Source: Lamellibrachia satsuma
Taxonomy: Eukaryota > Annelida > Polychaeta > Sabellida > Siboglinidae
NCBI GenBank assembly: GCA_033239005.1
Contig: BSQZ01000050.1
Coordinates: forward strand, 3,845,001-3,909,000
Direction of reading: 5' to 3'
Length of the DNA: 64,000 nt
Each line of letters begins with the position of its first letter. Position 1 is the first letter of the stretch. A program made the position numbers and the translations under genes. The notes below the pieces were generated by a model that searched no databases, was not told the origin of the DNA, and saw nothing but the letters and a program-made list of their open reading frames with translations. Positions 1 through 12,645 of the stretch are shown piece after piece.

Positions 1-1169
1 TACAATTGGTCATTAGGACGACACGTTATTGCCGGCTAACTAGCAAAGGCGTCAACGCCCAGGGCTATATAGTCTCTGCTCGGCCAGTAACGACGGCAGG
101 CCACTCCCCATAAGCGTGTGGGCGCAAACCGAACGCGGAACGCAATAACTCGCAGGCGGGCAGCACAACTATGACCTGACTGATATTTGTTGGCGATTAT
201 GTCGCTCTGTTTATAATACGTACTTATTTCTAGTAGGGTAATAAAAATAAAATGAAACAGGAGAAAACGTCATAAACAAGAACAGTGTGGTCTTGCGTTA
301 CAAGCTAACAACCTAAGTGATTTATCTTTCTTCTCCACACATTCCGTATGCTCATTTATCGACCCTGATGCACAGTCGAAAAGGGTCTTGGCATATACTT
401 GTTAGCATCACTTTCTCTTTGTTATTAAAGTGTTGTGTTGCTTTTCCAGTAATATACATGCGTGTAGCTTCGCAGATAAAAAACGTCACAAGTCTTTCTT
501 TCACGACCACCACCTTGACGAAAGAACGAGAGGACGCGCAAGAAAAACCTACGCTAATCCAGCTGCATATTCATCACGGAGACTCGAGCAATTTCTGCTA
601 GCTCTATTGTCACGGCAAACTTGGTTATGCAGAGTAAATTTAATTTACTTCCAGCTGCAGGATTTTTGGGAACCAAATTAACGTATCGCCGCCGCTGAAA
701 GATGCTTTCATCGCTTTTCATCGTCTGCAATGCGTTAATTTACCACGGAATGGAGTTACGTTTTCGAGCGGCAGATTTGCCTTGCACTGCTTCGGCGCTA
801 ATGTGATTTTCCGCACGAAAAAATACGTCCATAATGTGATCGGTGATAGCGCTGCCCGGAGCGCTGGTTGTTTTTGGTTCTCCTTGTTTTGCCCACTGCT
901 CTTGAACAATAACACGGAAACATTCCACCTTGTATGACGTCATAAATTCTGGTAGCGCAAAGTGCCAGATTCAATTTCATCGTTTCTCCTCTGTTTTCTC
1001 CATCATTTTCTCAGCCTACCTCTTTGTCCTATCACTGCTTCACTCGATCGTGTTTTCTCTCTTGGTTGTCCATCCCATCTCACGTATCGGTCTTCATCCA
1101 ACTCTTTCAGTTTCGTCTGTCCAGCTCTCAATACTTCCACACCCAAGCATCCATGATAACTAGCAATGC
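1..1169. other. No gene recognised
   Basis: Short open frames occur on both strands, but none shows a recognisable domain or exon structure. I see no repeat array here. The right edge abuts a LINE fragment. Confidence 0.5.
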
Positions 1170-1530
1170 CAATTCTATGACAGCGCTGGCCAGCTTATAC
1201 TCCTTGCGCCTACAGATACATAGACCTATGTCAGAAACAAGACTTCTCCAGTTATGTCGGTCTGCAGCCTGCTTAACAACCTGGACCCAGCCGAGGCACC
1301 TTTACGTCCCACTATTCTCTGTGTTGTTTGTGGCTGCCCACATTTCCTTTTGCCTTCTGGGGTCCATCTCAAGGATGCCTTGGTCATACTGCCATCATCC
1401 TTTCACAAGACAAGGCCAATCCATCTCCATCTTCTTGTGGTGAGCAAGACATTCATATCATATCAACTTATTTTGCGCGCGCAGATTCAACCGTTCTTTG
1501 CTGGTAATCTTTTTTTTTGCCAGAATATTA
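1170..1530 (-). pseudogene. Non-LTR retrotransposon ORF2 C-terminal tail (fragment)
   Basis: Read on the minus strand this encodes the basic tail that follows the reverse transcriptase domain in many invertebrate non-LTR retrotransposons. A segment RRWRWIGLVL is followed by KDDGSMTKASLRWTPEGKRK, a degraded GRP motif, and then AADRHNWRSLV. The order and spacing match the family signature of an RxRWxGHVLR stretch, an RWxPxGKRKRGRP stretch and a final DRxxWR stretch. There is an in-frame TGA inside the first motif and a frameshift before the last, so it is non-functional. No RT catalytic core lies upstream, so it is a 5'-truncated insertion. The exact clade cannot be settled from the tail alone. 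Confidence 0.7.
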
Positions 1531-2225
1531 GCACTGCCGATTTACCTTTGCCTTAAAGCGACAACGTCGAGCGAGGGGCTTTGCCGTTGGCGTCCTACTG
1601 CGGCTCTCATCCAAGTTGATTTCATTACGTCGAATGTAGCTCATTGACAATTGCCAGTGCGGCTCGGCACGTCCGCCTCTGCGGACCCGCCCGCAGTCCA
1701 GGGCCGGGTGTTGGTGTCTTGCGCGCCCGGCGCAAATTCAATCAATCAATGCGTCTCTCTCGTAATTCCATTTCGCATTGGAGAAATATTATTTCCGCTA
1801 ATGCAAATAAGCAGCCCGGTTGGCTTTGTGACTGATATATTCAGCCCAGGATTTGACGATAAATACTTCAACGTGATTTAACACGGACATCTCATTTGGG
1901 CATCGATGCGAAGGCGCTGTCTCGTCAGGCAGAAGTGCTACAGTTCTAGCCATCAAATCAATCAAACAAACCAAACAAATGGAAGGACTACAAATAGCAG
2001 ATGGGGGCCTTTTACGCAGCGTTTGTAGTCAGGGAGTAAATCTTCGTCTAAAGAGAAAGCGAAAATGGATTCTGTTTCATGACAAACTCAATTTGTCGTG
2101 AAAATAAGACACATGGATTAAATAGTTAGCTGGATGGCTTCTGTTAAAGACAAAAAGAACACAACTCCAAAGTATCCCAGTTTCTAGATATCGCTTTCCA
2201 GTAATTTTAATCTGATTTTTACGCA
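1531..2225. other. No gene recognised
   Basis: No recognisable coding region or repeat array was found. Small open frames at 1644-1881 have no identifiable motifs. Confidence 0.5.
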
Positions 2226-2826
2226 ATGTCATAGTGGTGTCATTGTGTAACGAGAGAATGGTGTCATTGTGAAAACGCATAATGGTGTCATTGTGACACG
2301 AGTACATGATGTCATTACGGAATGAGAGAGTGGTGTCATTTTTAAAAGAGAGAGTGGCGTCATTGTGAAATAAGAGAGTGGTATGTCATTGTGAAATTAC
2401 CGTGTAGTGTAATTACGGAATGAGAGAATGGTGTCATTATGGAATGAGGTAATGGTGTCATTGTAAAATGAGAGAGTGGTGTCATTGTGGAATGAAAGAA
2501 TGGTGTCACTGTAAAACGGGAGAGTGGTGTCAGTATGTAACGAGAGAGTGGTGTCAATGTAAAATGGGAGAGTGGTATCATTGTAAAATGTGTTAGTGGG
2601 GTCATTGTGGAACGAGAGAGCGGTGTCATTGTAAAATGAGAGATTGGTGGCATTATGGAACGAGATAGTGGCGTCATTGTGAAATGAGATAGTGATGTCA
2701 TTGTAAAACGTGAGAGTGGTTTCATTGTGGAATGAGAGAGTGGTGTCGTTGCGAAATAAAAAAGTGCCGACATTGTAAAACGAAAGAGACATAGAGAGAG
2801 AGGGGTGTCATTGTAAAGTGACAGCA
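2226..2826. repeat. 24-bp minisatellite, about 25 degenerate units
   Basis: Units of 24 bp share the core GTGTCATTGTGAAATGAGAG. Because 24 is a multiple of three, the minus strand gives long open frames of an 8-residue repeat (FHNDTTLS-like), which I treat as a by-product. Units differ by 10-25 percent, and one unit near 2382 has an extra base pair, so the array is old compared with the perfect microsatellites elsewhere in the window. Confidence 0.9.
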
Positions 2827-3777
2827 TGATAATATGTAGACCATGGATCAGAGGTCATCCCAAAATAAACCAAATTTGAACCATAGCTCATTTAAGCAGA
2901 AGACTATAAAATGTATAAGAGGCTTCCATTCATCCGTCGGCGGTGAGACGACTACAACAATACCCACGGGCGCCTACATTTACGAAATAATTGGTCGTCG
3001 ACCACATGACCGTTTTTGTTTAATAATAGCGGCTTAACATCGATAACTCGTCCTTTCTAATGACGACCGACACCTAGGCTGCATGAATAGAACTGTCCGC
3101 TGTGTTTACCAAACACGTAGTGTTCAAGACGCCCCTCGAGTGTTGGACGGAACACGGAGCGCGGCCGGGGATGTTCGCTGCTCATTAGACGCTCAATGCA
3201 CAGATAGACAAGCGACCGATGCGCGCCTGCAGTGGACTAATCGATATCTGTGTGCTTTCGCCTCGTATTGCTTGAAGCAGCGCTGGTTGCGCGAGATTGC
3301 AGAGCTGCCAAAATCACTGCAGGCTGGTGTCGGTTTATCGTGTCTCCCATCTCCCGGTTTCATGTCTCAAGTCTCCAAATTATCGTTGTTTACATTCGCA
3401 CCTCTCGTCCACTATCTGTCTTATCCTTGGTCTGGTGACGTGGGAACTCGGTGACAGTCTTTCCCTTTAACGAGTGTTGGTAACGGCTTGTTCGCGTATC
3501 GGTAGCCGGACACATCCATGCATATCGACTCCCATAGGCTTCATGTTGACGCAGGAAGATGGTCGCAATGGGGCTAGATCACTATATTTATGTTTCAATT
3601 AGCGACCTTGCTAAAGGGCTTCCGGTACTGTTCGCGAACAAGAAGCTCCGATGAACCTGCGTCAGAACAGCAAATTGTGATTGTATATACATGCGTTATA
3701 CATTTTTTTCTCGTTTATTTAAAATAATTTCAGGTGTAGTTAAACTTTTTGGATAAACACGCTTATACTTTAAAACA
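2827..3777. other. No gene recognised
   Basis: Small open frames at 2843-3037 and 3083-3454 lack recognisable motifs. No repeats are evident. Confidence 0.5.
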
Positions 3778-3910
3778 AATCAGACTAAACCAGATCAGAC
3801 AAAACAAAGTTAAACCAAAACAGACTTGACCATAACAGATCAAACCAGACCAAACTAAACCAAACCAAACCAAACGAGGCCAGGCCAGGCCAGACAAGAC
3901 CACACGACAG
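3778..3910. repeat. Short degenerate pentanucleotide-like repeat (ACCAA / CCAGA)
   Basis: A purine- and C-rich stretch of overlapping motifs such as AAACC, CAGAC and CAGGC, with a loose period near 5 bp. It is low-complexity and non-coding. Confidence 0.7.
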
Positions 3911-4395
3911 CAAGCCATAATATAATCAGAAGAGACGTGTCCAGACCAGAGCTATAGCGAAACATAACTTAGTAACTTAATAGCATTTGAAAATCGTCTG
4001 GGATATTTGTTTTCAAACTTTACAAGTGAACGTTTTGACGATAAATAACTTTATCCCTATAGACTGCGCTAGATTTCGGTATGTTATTAGAAGCACAATT
4101 ATTCCCACGACTGCGGAAAGATTCCATCCTCCGAAGTGTTCGAAGTTCTTTTTTCGCGGGCACTCGTTCATCGTATGACTTGCCAATTGAGTATGTATGT
4201 TATTAATCAAATTTTCTTTTCGATCCCAAGTTGTCATTCCCTGATGTGGTGCATAATCAAGTATCTATATTATTAATCCAATATCCACTTTAATCTCACG
4301 CATCCATTCCCGCCGTGTATCAAATCAGAAATTCCCCCTATACTGACTTATCTAATTTTCACTCTGTTTCCCACATGCACCATCAACACGGGGAT
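3911..4395. other. No gene recognised
   Basis: AT-rich sequence without identifiable domains or arrays. Confidence 0.5.
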
Positions 4396-4972
4396 ACGGT
4401 GGCGGTGGTGGCGGTGGTGGCTGTGGTGGCAGTGGTGGCGGTGGTGGCTGTGGTGGCGGTGGTGGCGGTGGTGGCTGAGATGGCTGTGGTGGCGGTGGCG
4501 GTGGTAGTGGTGGTGGATGTGGTGGCGGTGGTGGCGGTGGCGGCTGTGGTGGCGGTGGTGGCTGTGGTGGCGGTGGTGGCTGTGGTGGCGGTGGTGGCGG
4601 TGGTGGCGGTGGTGGCGGTGGTGGCTGTGGTGGCGGTAGTGGCTGTGGTGGCTGTGGTGGCGGTGGTGGCGGTGGTGGATGTGGTGGCGGTGGTGGCGGT
4701 GGTGGCGGTGGTGGCTCTGGTGGCGGTGGTGGCGGTGGTGGCTCTGGTGGCGGTGGTGGCGGTGGTGGCTGTGGTGGCGGTGGCGGCTGTGGTGGCGATG
4801 GTGGCTGTGGTGGCGGTGGCGGCGGTGGCGGCGATGGTGGCGGTGGTGGCGGTGATGGCTGTGGTGGCGGTGGCGGCGGTGGCGGCTGTGGTGGCGATGG
4901 TGGCGGTGGTGGCGGTGGTGGCGGTGGTGGCTGTGGTGGCCGTGGCGGCGGCGGCGGCGGCGGCGGCGGCGA
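4396..4972. repeat. G-rich trinucleotide/hexanucleotide array (GGTGGC)n
   Basis: About 575 bp built from GGT, GGC, TGT and GAT triplets, with GGTGGC the dominant hexamer and a pure GGC run at the right end. All guanine runs lie on the plus strand. Open frames on both strands (Val/Ala-rich on plus, Pro-rich on minus) follow from the 3-bp period. Dense two-base G runs make G-quadruplex or R-loop formation plausible, but this is inferred only from composition. Confidence 0.9.
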
Positions 4973-5473
4973 TCGAACTATCGATGCATTGTAATAGCCG
5001 ATTTGACCGAGTCTATAAGCCTTGAAGAGAGGGTTGACTCGTACCCGGAAGAAGAAGTGACAACGCAATACTATGGATAATAAATTGAATTATCGACAGT
5101 TATCGTCGATAGTACACTGCACTGTCGATGTAACGCTAGTTGACAAAACAATTCAGCAGGGCTAATTTGTTGTAATACTGTTCGTAAACGTATTTTTTCA
5201 AATTCATTTGGTAAGTTTACTTACTTATCGACCCAACATCCACAGTCGTCCACCAGAGCAGCGTCATTCAAATATTCGCCATTTTAAACCGACTACCTCC
5301 ACGATCACGTGACAGTGTCACCCATCAATTACGGTTTGGGCTGCTTACCCGGCTATTCGGTATTTCATGGCACTGTCGCAATACTATCGCAATAGTTATG
5401 AAACTATCCTGTCGCAACAGCATCTCAGATAGGCACCCGCGGACACAACGCCTGATCAGTAAGACATAAACAA
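4973..5473. other. No gene recognised
   Basis: Unique-looking AT-rich sequence with no supportable feature. Confidence 0.5.
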
Positions 5474-5640
5474 GGGTAGATACGTCTGCAATTAGGTGGC
5501 TATCTACAGTTTTAAGACATGCAACTACAATGCCATATATTGCGAATCCGATAAAGGTATTCCAAACTCAACTGCTAATCGGCGCTAAATGGACAAACCG
5601 AATAAGAACTGCTTCACTGTAACTGTATTCACGTTTCTTG
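5474..5640 (+). repeat. Dispersed repeat, copy 1 (second copy at 19800-19987)
   Basis: This stretch matches 19800-19987 closely, starting at GTAGATACGTCTGCAATTA and ending near TATTCACGTTTCTTG. The second copy contains a further stretch of about 20 bp that is absent here. The flanks of the two copies are unrelated, so this is an interspersed repeat and not part of a larger duplication. No coding potential or tRNA-like promoter is visible, and its class is unknown. Confidence 0.75.
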
Positions 5641-5900
5641 GCTCAGTGCCACCAGTTGATGAGCCCAGAAGTGCTATCAACACTCGTGTTTGGCATTCGT
5701 CGTCTGCTGGTGTTGGACATCTGTGCATACATCCGCCTATCCACCGTTACAACATACACACGGTACTGCCTATTTGTTGACGCACTCTCGATTGAGAGTC
5801 GTGATGCTAAATTCTTCATAATCTCTGTCTATCGATTTCTTTCGCTTGTTGGCGAATTAAAAATATGAACAACTCCAACCATTATTATTTTTTATTCGTA
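5641..5900. other. No gene recognised
   Basis: Short non-coding stretch between a dispersed repeat and an AT microsatellite. Confidence 0.5.
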
Positions 5901-6354
<454 letters not shown>

Positions 6355-6672
6355 CCTATCTTCTCGGAATGGTAGTGCATGGGCAGTAATTTCGTTGCTG
6401 TGAAAAAAATCGAAAGTAGTCGAACATAGACAATACACGTGTACTAAAAGAAAGTGTACGTTGATGTAACTGTTCTCTCGTCGTCTTCTAGTGCACCAGC
6501 AGTGATATACTCACGACCTGTCAATACGGAGATGATTTAAAGCAACACGTAACAGCTGTGGTCGTCGACCTACTCCAACGAACCATTCACGAGCAGTACT
6601 AGATGACGATCAGTCTAAGGGATCATCATTCGTAAATGTAGCTAATTTGACCATCGATATCGTCTACTCGTC

Positions 6673-6840
6673 TACAACGTCCCACTCAGAGAAAGAAACC
6701 ACATGCCACTTGTACAACGTCCCACTCAGTGAGAGAAGCCACATGCTACTTTACAACGTCCCACTCAGAGAGAGAAGCCACATGCCACTTGTACAACGTC
6801 CCACTCAGTGAGAGAAGCCACATGCTACTTGTACAACGAC
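6673..6840. repeat. 40-bp tandem repeat with alternating unit types (4.2 units)
   Basis: Units begin TACAACGTCCCACTCAG at 6673, 6713, 6752 and 6792. Units 1 and 3 carry CAGAGA and GCCACTT; units 2 and 4 carry CAGTGA and GCTACTT. The alternation shows that a two-unit block of about 80 bp was the last thing duplicated. There is no coding interpretation. Confidence 0.9.
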
Positions 6841-8910
6841 GAATACAGTAATCCACACTATAGGCCGATGGCGTCGAATTTTCGCAGCATGAGTAATTGT
6901 TGGCTCATATCTTCCAGCACCGATTTTGGTATTGAATTTTTTGTGTGTTTTCGCCACATTTTTATCCACGAATGTAGGTATTTCCCAATGAATGTGTGCA
7001 CTATTTTGACCCACCCTTTAGTAATCCTGTGGCAGATGTTTGATATTTACAGCGGCTAGGTTTAAAAAATATATTTCAGCATTCTGTGTTTGAGAAATGC
7101 TTGGCTTTCTTGCTAAAAGCATTCTTCCTCTCGCGAAAGAAGAATTCAGTGTAGAAAACACAAATTTACTCTGTCTGTGTGTTACTATTATAATTTGTCC
7201 AACATCATCTCAAGCAAAGGAAAGAAACCCCCTTAGCAGCAAAAGATCAGCCCCTTTTAACTTGAAGAATACAAAATAATTTTATTATAATATTATTATA
7301 AGTATACTTTATTTTTGAAAGCACGTGCGTGAATAACCGCAACTTCTCACTAAAACTTTAAATCCTGAAATTAAACCTAATTTGGCGAACAGTTCGCTGA
7401 CATGCTATCCGTCGTTTTGTTGGTCACGTGGGCAATTAGAACCGACAGAAATCACGCGGTGGCAGCACTTGACTGGGTACGCCCGTAACACACAATGACG
7501 CTGTTTTCCATACATTTTCTAAACAATCAATCAATAACCTTTTCATGCTCCGTTGTCTCTGTGGATATAATTAATTTGTTGCTTTATTAAATTGCCGAAG
7601 CACTCGTGCAAAATAACTATATTAATTACTAACTGTGCAGATTTGTGGAAAACGTTTAGAATCTGACGATTCCTTATTTGTAGCTCATTTATTAGTAATC
7701 AATTTCCCCAGTGCTTTCATGGTACGATAAAGATGTCGAAAAACAGCGGAAGGATAAAAGTGCTTTAAGCTTTCTCAATAATTAAACGATCAAACTAAGT
7801 AGTTGTGTTTTAAATATTGATTATTTGTTTGGTCTTATTTTTATGGGTTAAACATTTTTATTGCATTTTTTTAGTTCGAACCACTTGGAATACAATATAT
7901 GTATGTTTCTATTTTGTTCACTTGTCACTGTAGGTATTGTTTATTTGAATCGTGCTCATTTCGCTTACTGTGGTTTTATGGCGAATTCTGAGACATGGTC
8001 CACTAGTTCGCCTGCTGCCTAATTGAGGTCTACTCCCACTATGCCTACTCTTAGGTCACGTGGTCTACCAGCCACATGTCCATGGTTTGTGTTCAACATG
8101 ATCAACTGTTAATTCGATGTGGCTTATTTTAGCCATTCATTACAAACAGTAGCTTTGTAGAAATCAGAGTGTTTAGTTAAATTTATGAATAAATCATAAT
8201 CCAGAGGGCTAAGATTTGATTATAGAAAAAGCCATGGTTTCTACAAAGCATATATTTACCAAATGTTTTACAAGTATTAGATTTAAGTTGTGCTTTTGGT
8301 GGGAGCTATCCTAATGAACTGGGAATAATATCAAAATAGGCATACTGAGAGGGTGAATCACAGAGAGTAGGCGAAATTGAAGAACTATCCAAATGTAGCT
8401 AGGCTAATGCAGAGTAGGCGAAATGTGAATAATATCAGTAGGCGAAATGGGGATACCCCGTTTATTTTATGGAACTGCATGCTTCCCGTTGATCTGTTTG
8501 TCATATTTCATGAAATCGATTTCCTGTTTCAAGAAATTGCTTTCCATCTGCTTTCGCATGTTCCAGGAAATTGCTTGCGGCAACGTTTGGCTTACCGTGA
8601 CTGCTACTTTTGGACGACTGACGTCTGTATATTCATGGCATTACAGTCAACTCAACTATCGTCGGTTCGACGAAGTATCATTCAATTCGTCGCTCCTTCC
8701 TGTGTGTTACGTGAAATCACAGTTGCACAACCCGTGGCACGCGACCTCTCCTTTGGGTGGCGGTAGATCGATAAGCAGGCGTGATACACAAGGCAGAAAA
8801 ACAACTACCCTGTACAACTACTTGGCATCGATGTTACAGAAAAAGAAAGATATTGCACACAAGCCCACGCATGCACACGCACGTAATCGCAAGCAAGTAC
8901 CCAGAGCTCG
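6841..8910. other. About 2 kb without a recognised gene
   Basis: AT-rich sequence. Open frames at 6808-7059 and 8377-9055 show no known motif, and the second merely runs into a CA microsatellite. I see no arrays, inverted repeats or splice-supported exons. Confidence 0.45.
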
Positions 8911-8958
8911 CACGCACGTAAGCACGCACGTAAGCACGCACGTAAGCACGCACGTAAG

Positions 8959-9031
<73 letters not shown>
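8911..9031. repeat. (CACGCACGTAAG)4 followed by (CA)n
   Basis: Four 12-bp units pass directly into about 70 bp of pure CA repeat. The cysteine/valine-rich minus-strand frames are artefacts of the repeat. Confidence 0.9.
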
Positions 9032-9034
<3 letters not shown>

Positions 9035-9668
9035 ATGCATCATCTCACTGTATAACTTGTCAATGTGCTATGATAGCACCGCGTGAGCTGGACAGCCGCT
9101 TCACCAATGTGATTGATAGCCGTGCGCCTGTAGTGTAAATGAATGGCATTTCATAGCACGTGTTATCTGCCGTCGCACCTGGTCTGTCGGGCGTATCTCG
9201 CAGTTCCAGTACTCCAACTTCCACATAAAACGTAGCCATCCACTTGCCACGCCGCCATCAATCCACCAAGCGATTGGCCCTAAGACCCTTTCCGTCTGCA
9301 GCGGTGGCGAATTGCACCTGAAACGTCAACTTTTTGCCAAACCGTCGACATGTCTCCTTCAAAAATACATCTGTATTTAAATTTCCCATGAAACGTGCCC
9401 ACCACGGGAAGAGTTTGGAACAGTGGTTTTGACGCGTCCAAGAAGAGTGTCAGTACTTAAAGGGGCATCCTCAATTTGATTTTTAACTAGTATCATTTAA
9501 AATAAATTTTGCGAAAACCCAAACCTACCTAGTATCCACTGCAACATGATAGCTCGTCATCAGACAAACCATTAAATTACTTAATACTTGTTCAAGCATT
9601 AAATGAAGTGAAAATCAAAATGCTGAAAAATCACGATTTCCACCCTTGGTGAAATTTTTTATCTTTGA
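9032..9668. other. No gene recognised
   Basis: Flank downstream of the 3' end of the CR1-like element. No supportable feature. Confidence 0.5.
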
Positions 9669-9756
9669 TTTAACAAGATTTGCCATCCAAGCCAAAGGCC
9701 CAGATGGCAAGTGGACAAGGAAGCCATTGGCTTATCGAGAGTCCAACAATGTTCAC

Positions 9757-12645
9757 CTACTTATAACCCGCCCTCCTGAGATATGTGTCAACCTTGTTTT
9801 TAAACATATTCACGCTGCTAGCAGTTACACAATCTGTAGACAATCTGTTCCATTCATTTATTGTCCTCTGTGAGAACGAGTGCTTCCTGATGTCCAATCT
9901 ACATTGATCCTTTACTAATTTTACCTCATGTCCTCTAGATCTGCTATCCTTCTTGAGTGAGAAAAACATATTTCTATCAATATTTTCATACCCATTCAAT
10001 ATCTTAAAAACTTCAATCTGATCTCCTCTTAACCTCCTTGTCTCAAGAGTTGTTAAACCACATTCTTTCAGGCGTTCTTCATAACTAAGGTCTCTAAGAT
10101 CTGGAATCATTTTAGTTGCTCTCCTTTGTATGCGTTCAAGCGTATCTATATCCTTCTTACGATATGGTCTCCGTGCTTGTATACAGTATTCTAAATGAGG
10201 TCTAACTATTGCTTTATAAAGAGGTATAATTACCTTTTTTCCCTTGTATGTTATGTTTCTTCTAATCAATCCAAGAAGTTGATTACCCTTTGAAGCTGCA
10301 ATACCACACTGCTCTGAAACTTTCATATCAGCGCTTATTGTAACTCCTAAGTCCTTTTCTTTTACAGTAGTACCCAGTATCTCCCATTTTATAGTTTACA
10401 TTCAAGTTTCCATGTCCTGTATGTAGGCATTTACATTTCCCAAAATTGAACAGCATCCGCCATTTCTCAGACCATTTCACTAATCTGTCTAGATCGTTTT
10501 GTAAATGTTGTTTATCACCATCAGTATTAACCTTTCTAAACAGTTTTGTGTCATCCGCAAATTTCAGTACGTTACTTGTTATACTGTCGTCCAAGTCATT
10601 GATTTAAATTAAGAATAATATAGGTCCTAATACTGATCCTTGAGGTACCCCACTCAAACCGATTTCCAATTTTAAACTTCTCCATCTACTACAACTCGTT
10701 GTCTTCTGTCAGTCAGCCATTGTTCTATCCAGTCAGTTATGCTATCCCCGATACCATGGGCTTTTAATTTAAGTAGTAATCTTTGATGTGGCACTTTGTC
10801 AAAAGCTTTCTGAAAATCTAAGTGGATAATATCTACTGGCGATCCCACGTCTATCCATTTAGTGATTTCTTCCAAAAAACATAACATATTTGTTAAGCAT
10901 GACCTCGTTTTAAGGAATCCATGTTGAGATGAATTTAATAATTTATGCTTAACGAGGAAGTCCACCATATGGTCTTTAATTAACCTTTCTAATAATTTAA
11001 AAATCACTGACGTTAAACTCACTGGCCTGTAATTCTCTGACTTATTTCTCGAACCCTTTTTAAATAATGGTATGATGTTTGCTTCTTTCCATTCAAACGG
11101 AACAACTCCCTCTTTTAATGACAAGTTGAATACTCTTGCAAGTGGTATACTAATTTGTTCTACTGTTTCCATTAGTAATTTTGGAGGAATCCCATCCACT
11201 CCCGGTGATTTGTTATCCTTCATTGCCTTTATTTTCTTAGCTACCAATTCTGGAGTTACAACTAACGGACCTAAATAGTCAGATTTAGCCCCCTGAAATT
11301 TAGCATCAGCAATTGGTAATGAACTAATATCTTCTTTGATAAACACTGAACTGAAGTAACCATTTAGGTCTTCCGCCTTTAAAAACCCCTGTGATATTAT
11401 ATTTCCAGCACTGTCTTCTAGAGGTCAAACCTTGTCTTGTACGTTTTGTTTACTCCTGACATATGCATAAAAACTCTTGTTGTCATTTTTTATGTTACAT
11501 GCCAGTTTTTGCTCATAGCTTCTTTTAGATTGTCTGATTTCAGTTGTAGCTGCATTAAGTGCCTCTTTGTATTTTGTATAGTCTTCTTCCTTTCTGGTAC
11601 GCCTATAAACCCTCCACATAGTTTGTTTTAGCATTATTTTTCTAATTGCCTCTTTTGACAAGTGTTTCTTTCTACACCGTTTTCCTTGTTTTTGGAAGGG
11701 AACAAATTTATCGATGATACTCTCAATTTCATATTTTAGAATATTCCAACATTCAATTGCGGTCTTATTCATCAGCATGTTATTCCAATCTAACTTTGCT
11801 AAGTATTTTCTCATATCTTTGTAGTTACCTTTGTGGAAGTTTCTCTTGTACGTTTTCTTATTTTTACTTTCTGATTTTACATTGATGTCAAAATATATTT
11901 GATTATGGTCACTATTACCCAATGGTTCAAATATTTTTACATTGTCCACTAATTCTTTTTGTGATGACAAAACTATATCTAATACATTTTCTCCCCTGGT
12001 TGGTTCTAGTACGTGCTGAGTAAGAAAGCTATCCTGGATTAAACATAAAAATTGTTGATCCTGAATCCCTGTGCTCTCTAGAGAATTCCATTGTATGTGT
12101 CCATGGTTAAAATCTCCCATTATGATACATTCCCCTTTACTAACTTCCTTTATAGCGTTTTTTATTTTTGTGTTGTCCTCTTCGTTTATGTTTGGATTTC
12201 TGTAAACTAATCCAATAGTTAATTTTGAATTTCCTGAAACAATTTTGCACCAAACAGCTTCATCGCAATCTGCTTCCCTTTCTAGTTTTATTTCATAAGC
12301 CTGAATAGATTCTTTAACATATAAAATAACTCCCCCGCCCCTTCTTCCTATTCGATCTTTCCTAAACATTACGTATCCTGTCAGTCCTAATTCAGCATCT
12401 GTTATATCTATGTTGGCCCATGATTCAGTTATACCAATTATGTGAGGGTCAATATCTTCTACCATAATGTTTAATTCGTTTTTCTTATTTACTATGCTCC
12501 TTGCATTTAAACATACGCATCTATAACCTTTTTCAGAGATGTTTTTCGGATGATTTGATATTGGTTTATCTGTGCTAGTGACCTCTTGTTCTGCTTGAGA
12601 CACCTCTAGGTAACCCCCCTGCACTTCTAGTTTAAAGAATGTTTA
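9757..12645 (-). pseudogene. CR1-like ORF2: endonuclease plus reverse transcriptase, broken by five lesions
   Basis: The endonuclease part (12624-11428) has the AP-endonuclease motifs LNARS, TESW, YRNP, GDFNHG and SDHN in order. The RT part has PVSLTS, QHGF, LDFQKAFDKV (motif A aspartate) and FADD (motif C, the YADD position). It ends in a basic tail with RRATKMIPDL, FKILNGYENID and RTINEWNRL, typical of CR1 ORF2. Lesions are TGA at 11425-11427, TAA at 10672-10674, a 1-bp frameshift near 10656, TAA at 10604-10606 and a frameshift near 10373. Total length is about 955 codons, normal for the family. Function in an intact copy would be nicking the target DNA and reverse-transcribing the element RNA. 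Confidence 0.93.
12627..12636 (-). promoter_or_regulatory. Candidate -1 ribosomal frameshift site TTTAAAC at the ORF1/ORF2 junction
   Basis: On the minus strand the last ORF1 codons are TCT TTA AAC TAG. The heptamer T TTA AAC is in the correct 0-frame phase for tandem slippage. A -1 shift reads TTT AAA CTA GAA GTG and so bypasses the TAG and enters the ORF2 frame, which is open from a TAA 16 nt upstream of the ORF1 stop. A run of six G follows 10 nt downstream. ORF2 has no ATG before its endonuclease: the first Met is residue 54 counted from the GTG at 12624, after the catalytic-Asn motif LNARS at about 39-43. I see no clear stimulatory pseudoknot. Confidence 0.55.

Noticed and set aside
4315..5068. 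Long overlapping frames: Val/Ala-rich on plus, Pro-rich on minus
   Set aside because: Both arise from a 3-bp-period GGTGGC array open in several phases. There is no unique sequence domain at either end.
8377..9055. 129- and 202-codon frames upstream of the CA array
   Set aside because: No recognisable motifs, overlapping in two phases, and the longer one ends in microsatellite translation. No splice or promoter evidence.
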